Source: Acidilobaceae archaeon (lineage in GTDB: Archaea > Thermoproteota > Thermoprotei_A > Sulfolobales > Acidilobaceae). From it: a stretch of DNA of 64,000 nucleotides. Under the pieces are notes generated by a model. It saw only the letters and a program-made list of their open reading frames with translations, made no database searches and was not told where the DNA came from. Positions 63,604 through 64,000 of this stretch are shown one piece after another. Both the position numbers and the translations under genes were made by a program. The DNA lies in contig JALVZQ010000005.1 of the NCBI GenBank assembly GCA_027037535.1, positions 62,001 to 126,000 of the forward strand, written 5' to 3'. How positions within the stretch are numbered: position 1 is the stretch's first letter; every line of letters begins with the position of its first letter.

Positions 63604-64000
63604 ATGGGAATACTCTTAAATGTGCCGGGCACAAGTAAGGTCTTCGAGAGCCCAATAATCGTTATAGAGCACTTAGAATCTAAGCCTACACGTTGGCTCA
63701 TCGCCGAGTACATCGAATCCTATGAGGTGGCAAGAGAAAATGGACTCGAACTAGTGATATCACGAGTCCATGACCCAGTTCTGGCCTCTCTGCTCGATAA
63801 GAATGATATTCCTTACACGTATGTCTCTGCTAGAGAAATCGGTTGTTCTTCACCCTCAATAGTCATGGATCTCCGCGCGCCTAAACCACTTGAACCCTGG
63901 GAAGCTCATACGGCGGTATGTATAGTTATTGGAGGAATAATGGGGGATTATCCTCCCAGGGCTAGAGGACTATTGTTGCTCCATGATCTACCTGGTTTCT
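63604..64000 (+). CDS. SPOUT methyltransferase (DUF431/Sfm1-like), truncated by the window end
   Basis: 132 residues are visible from ATG 63604; the window ends inside the gene. The segment IIVIEHLESKPTRWLIAEY, together with the IVMDLRAP and VCIVIGGIMGD strands, matches the SPOUT-fold DUF431 family, whose yeast member Sfm1 methylates an arginine of ribosomal protein Rps3; archaeal members are called SAM-dependent RNA methyltransferases. The C-terminal knot that would settle the assignment is outside the window. It is divergent from alba. Confidence 0.75.
   Translation, partial: MGILLNVPGTSKVFESPIIVIEHLESKPTRWLIAEYIESYEVARENGLELVISRVHDPVLASLLDKNDIPYTYVSAREIGCSSPSIVMDLRAPKPLEPWEAHTAVCIVIGGIMGDYPPRARGLLLLHDLPGF

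Overview
The window looks like a hyperthermophilic crenarchaeon (Thermoproteota), most likely Desulfurococcales. The basis is crenarchaeal information-processing genes (RadA, TFB, Alba, a VCP/Cdc48-type ATPase, ArgS, an intein-bearing RtcB, a free-standing threonyl-tRNA editing protein, Lhr helicase, Taw3), two tungsten aldehyde ferredoxin oxidoreductases, archaeal riboflavin and mevalonate genes, AGA/AGG/ATA-rich codon use, GTG/TTG starts and many 4-base gene overlaps. The genus cannot be fixed from sequence alone. No tRNA, rRNA, CRISPR array or insertion sequence was recognised.

Layout. 1-7.7 kb: an AOR-family oxidoreductase, two small zinc-ribbon proteins, the ThrRS editing protein, a Yip1-like membrane protein, a CPA2 antiporter and RadA. 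7.8-12.6 kb: membrane and secreted proteins of unknown role (one long exported protein, one with a PepSY-like tail) and an MgtE-like transporter. 12.6-17.6 kb: ArgS and RtcB, the latter with a 484-residue homing-endonuclease intein. 17.9-32.7 kb: a dense signalling island. 32.8-38.3 kb: a CYTH protein, the VCP/Cdc48 ATPase and an HD phosphohydrolase with a small partner. 38.4-44.1 kb: riboflavin genes on both strands (RibH, GTP cyclohydrolase III, RibC, RibB), the last two at the end of an operon with SpoIIM-like and IF2B-like proteins. 44.3-53.2 kb: a wHTH-CBS regulator, Lhr helicase, a KaiC-like ATPase, an IMPDH-like protein, a PPC-domain protein, Taw3 and a DUF711-type protein. 53.5-64 kb: a radical SAM protein, a winged-helix regulator, a MoaD-like protein divergent from a second AOR, TFB, mevalonate kinase, a dihydropteroate-synthase-like protein, DeoC, Alba and the start of a SPOUT methyltransferase.

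The most unusual part is the island at 17.9-32.7 kb. It holds three eukaryotic-like Ser/Thr kinases, two of them tied to extracellular WD40 propellers (one fused to its kinase through a membrane span, one encoded as a separate membrane subunit beside its kinase). Next to them lies a minus-strand run: two uncharacterised proteins (one with a long coiled coil), a membrane-anchored coiled-coil protein, an ESCRT-III-like helical protein with a basic head and acidic tail, a Vps4/CdvC-type AAA ATPase with an MIT-like N-terminus, and an FHA-domain protein. My hypothesis is a receptor-kinase/phosphopeptide-reader system that controls a membrane-remodelling ATPase. The arrangement is seen directly; the function is inferred.

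A second signal is a short palindrome, GTGTTAAC-N6-GTTAACAC, or a degenerate form of it, at three places. At two of them the plus strand changes abruptly from G/T-rich to A/C-rich, once inside a gene. Four GC-rich, self-complementary stretches outside the genes are candidate structured RNAs.
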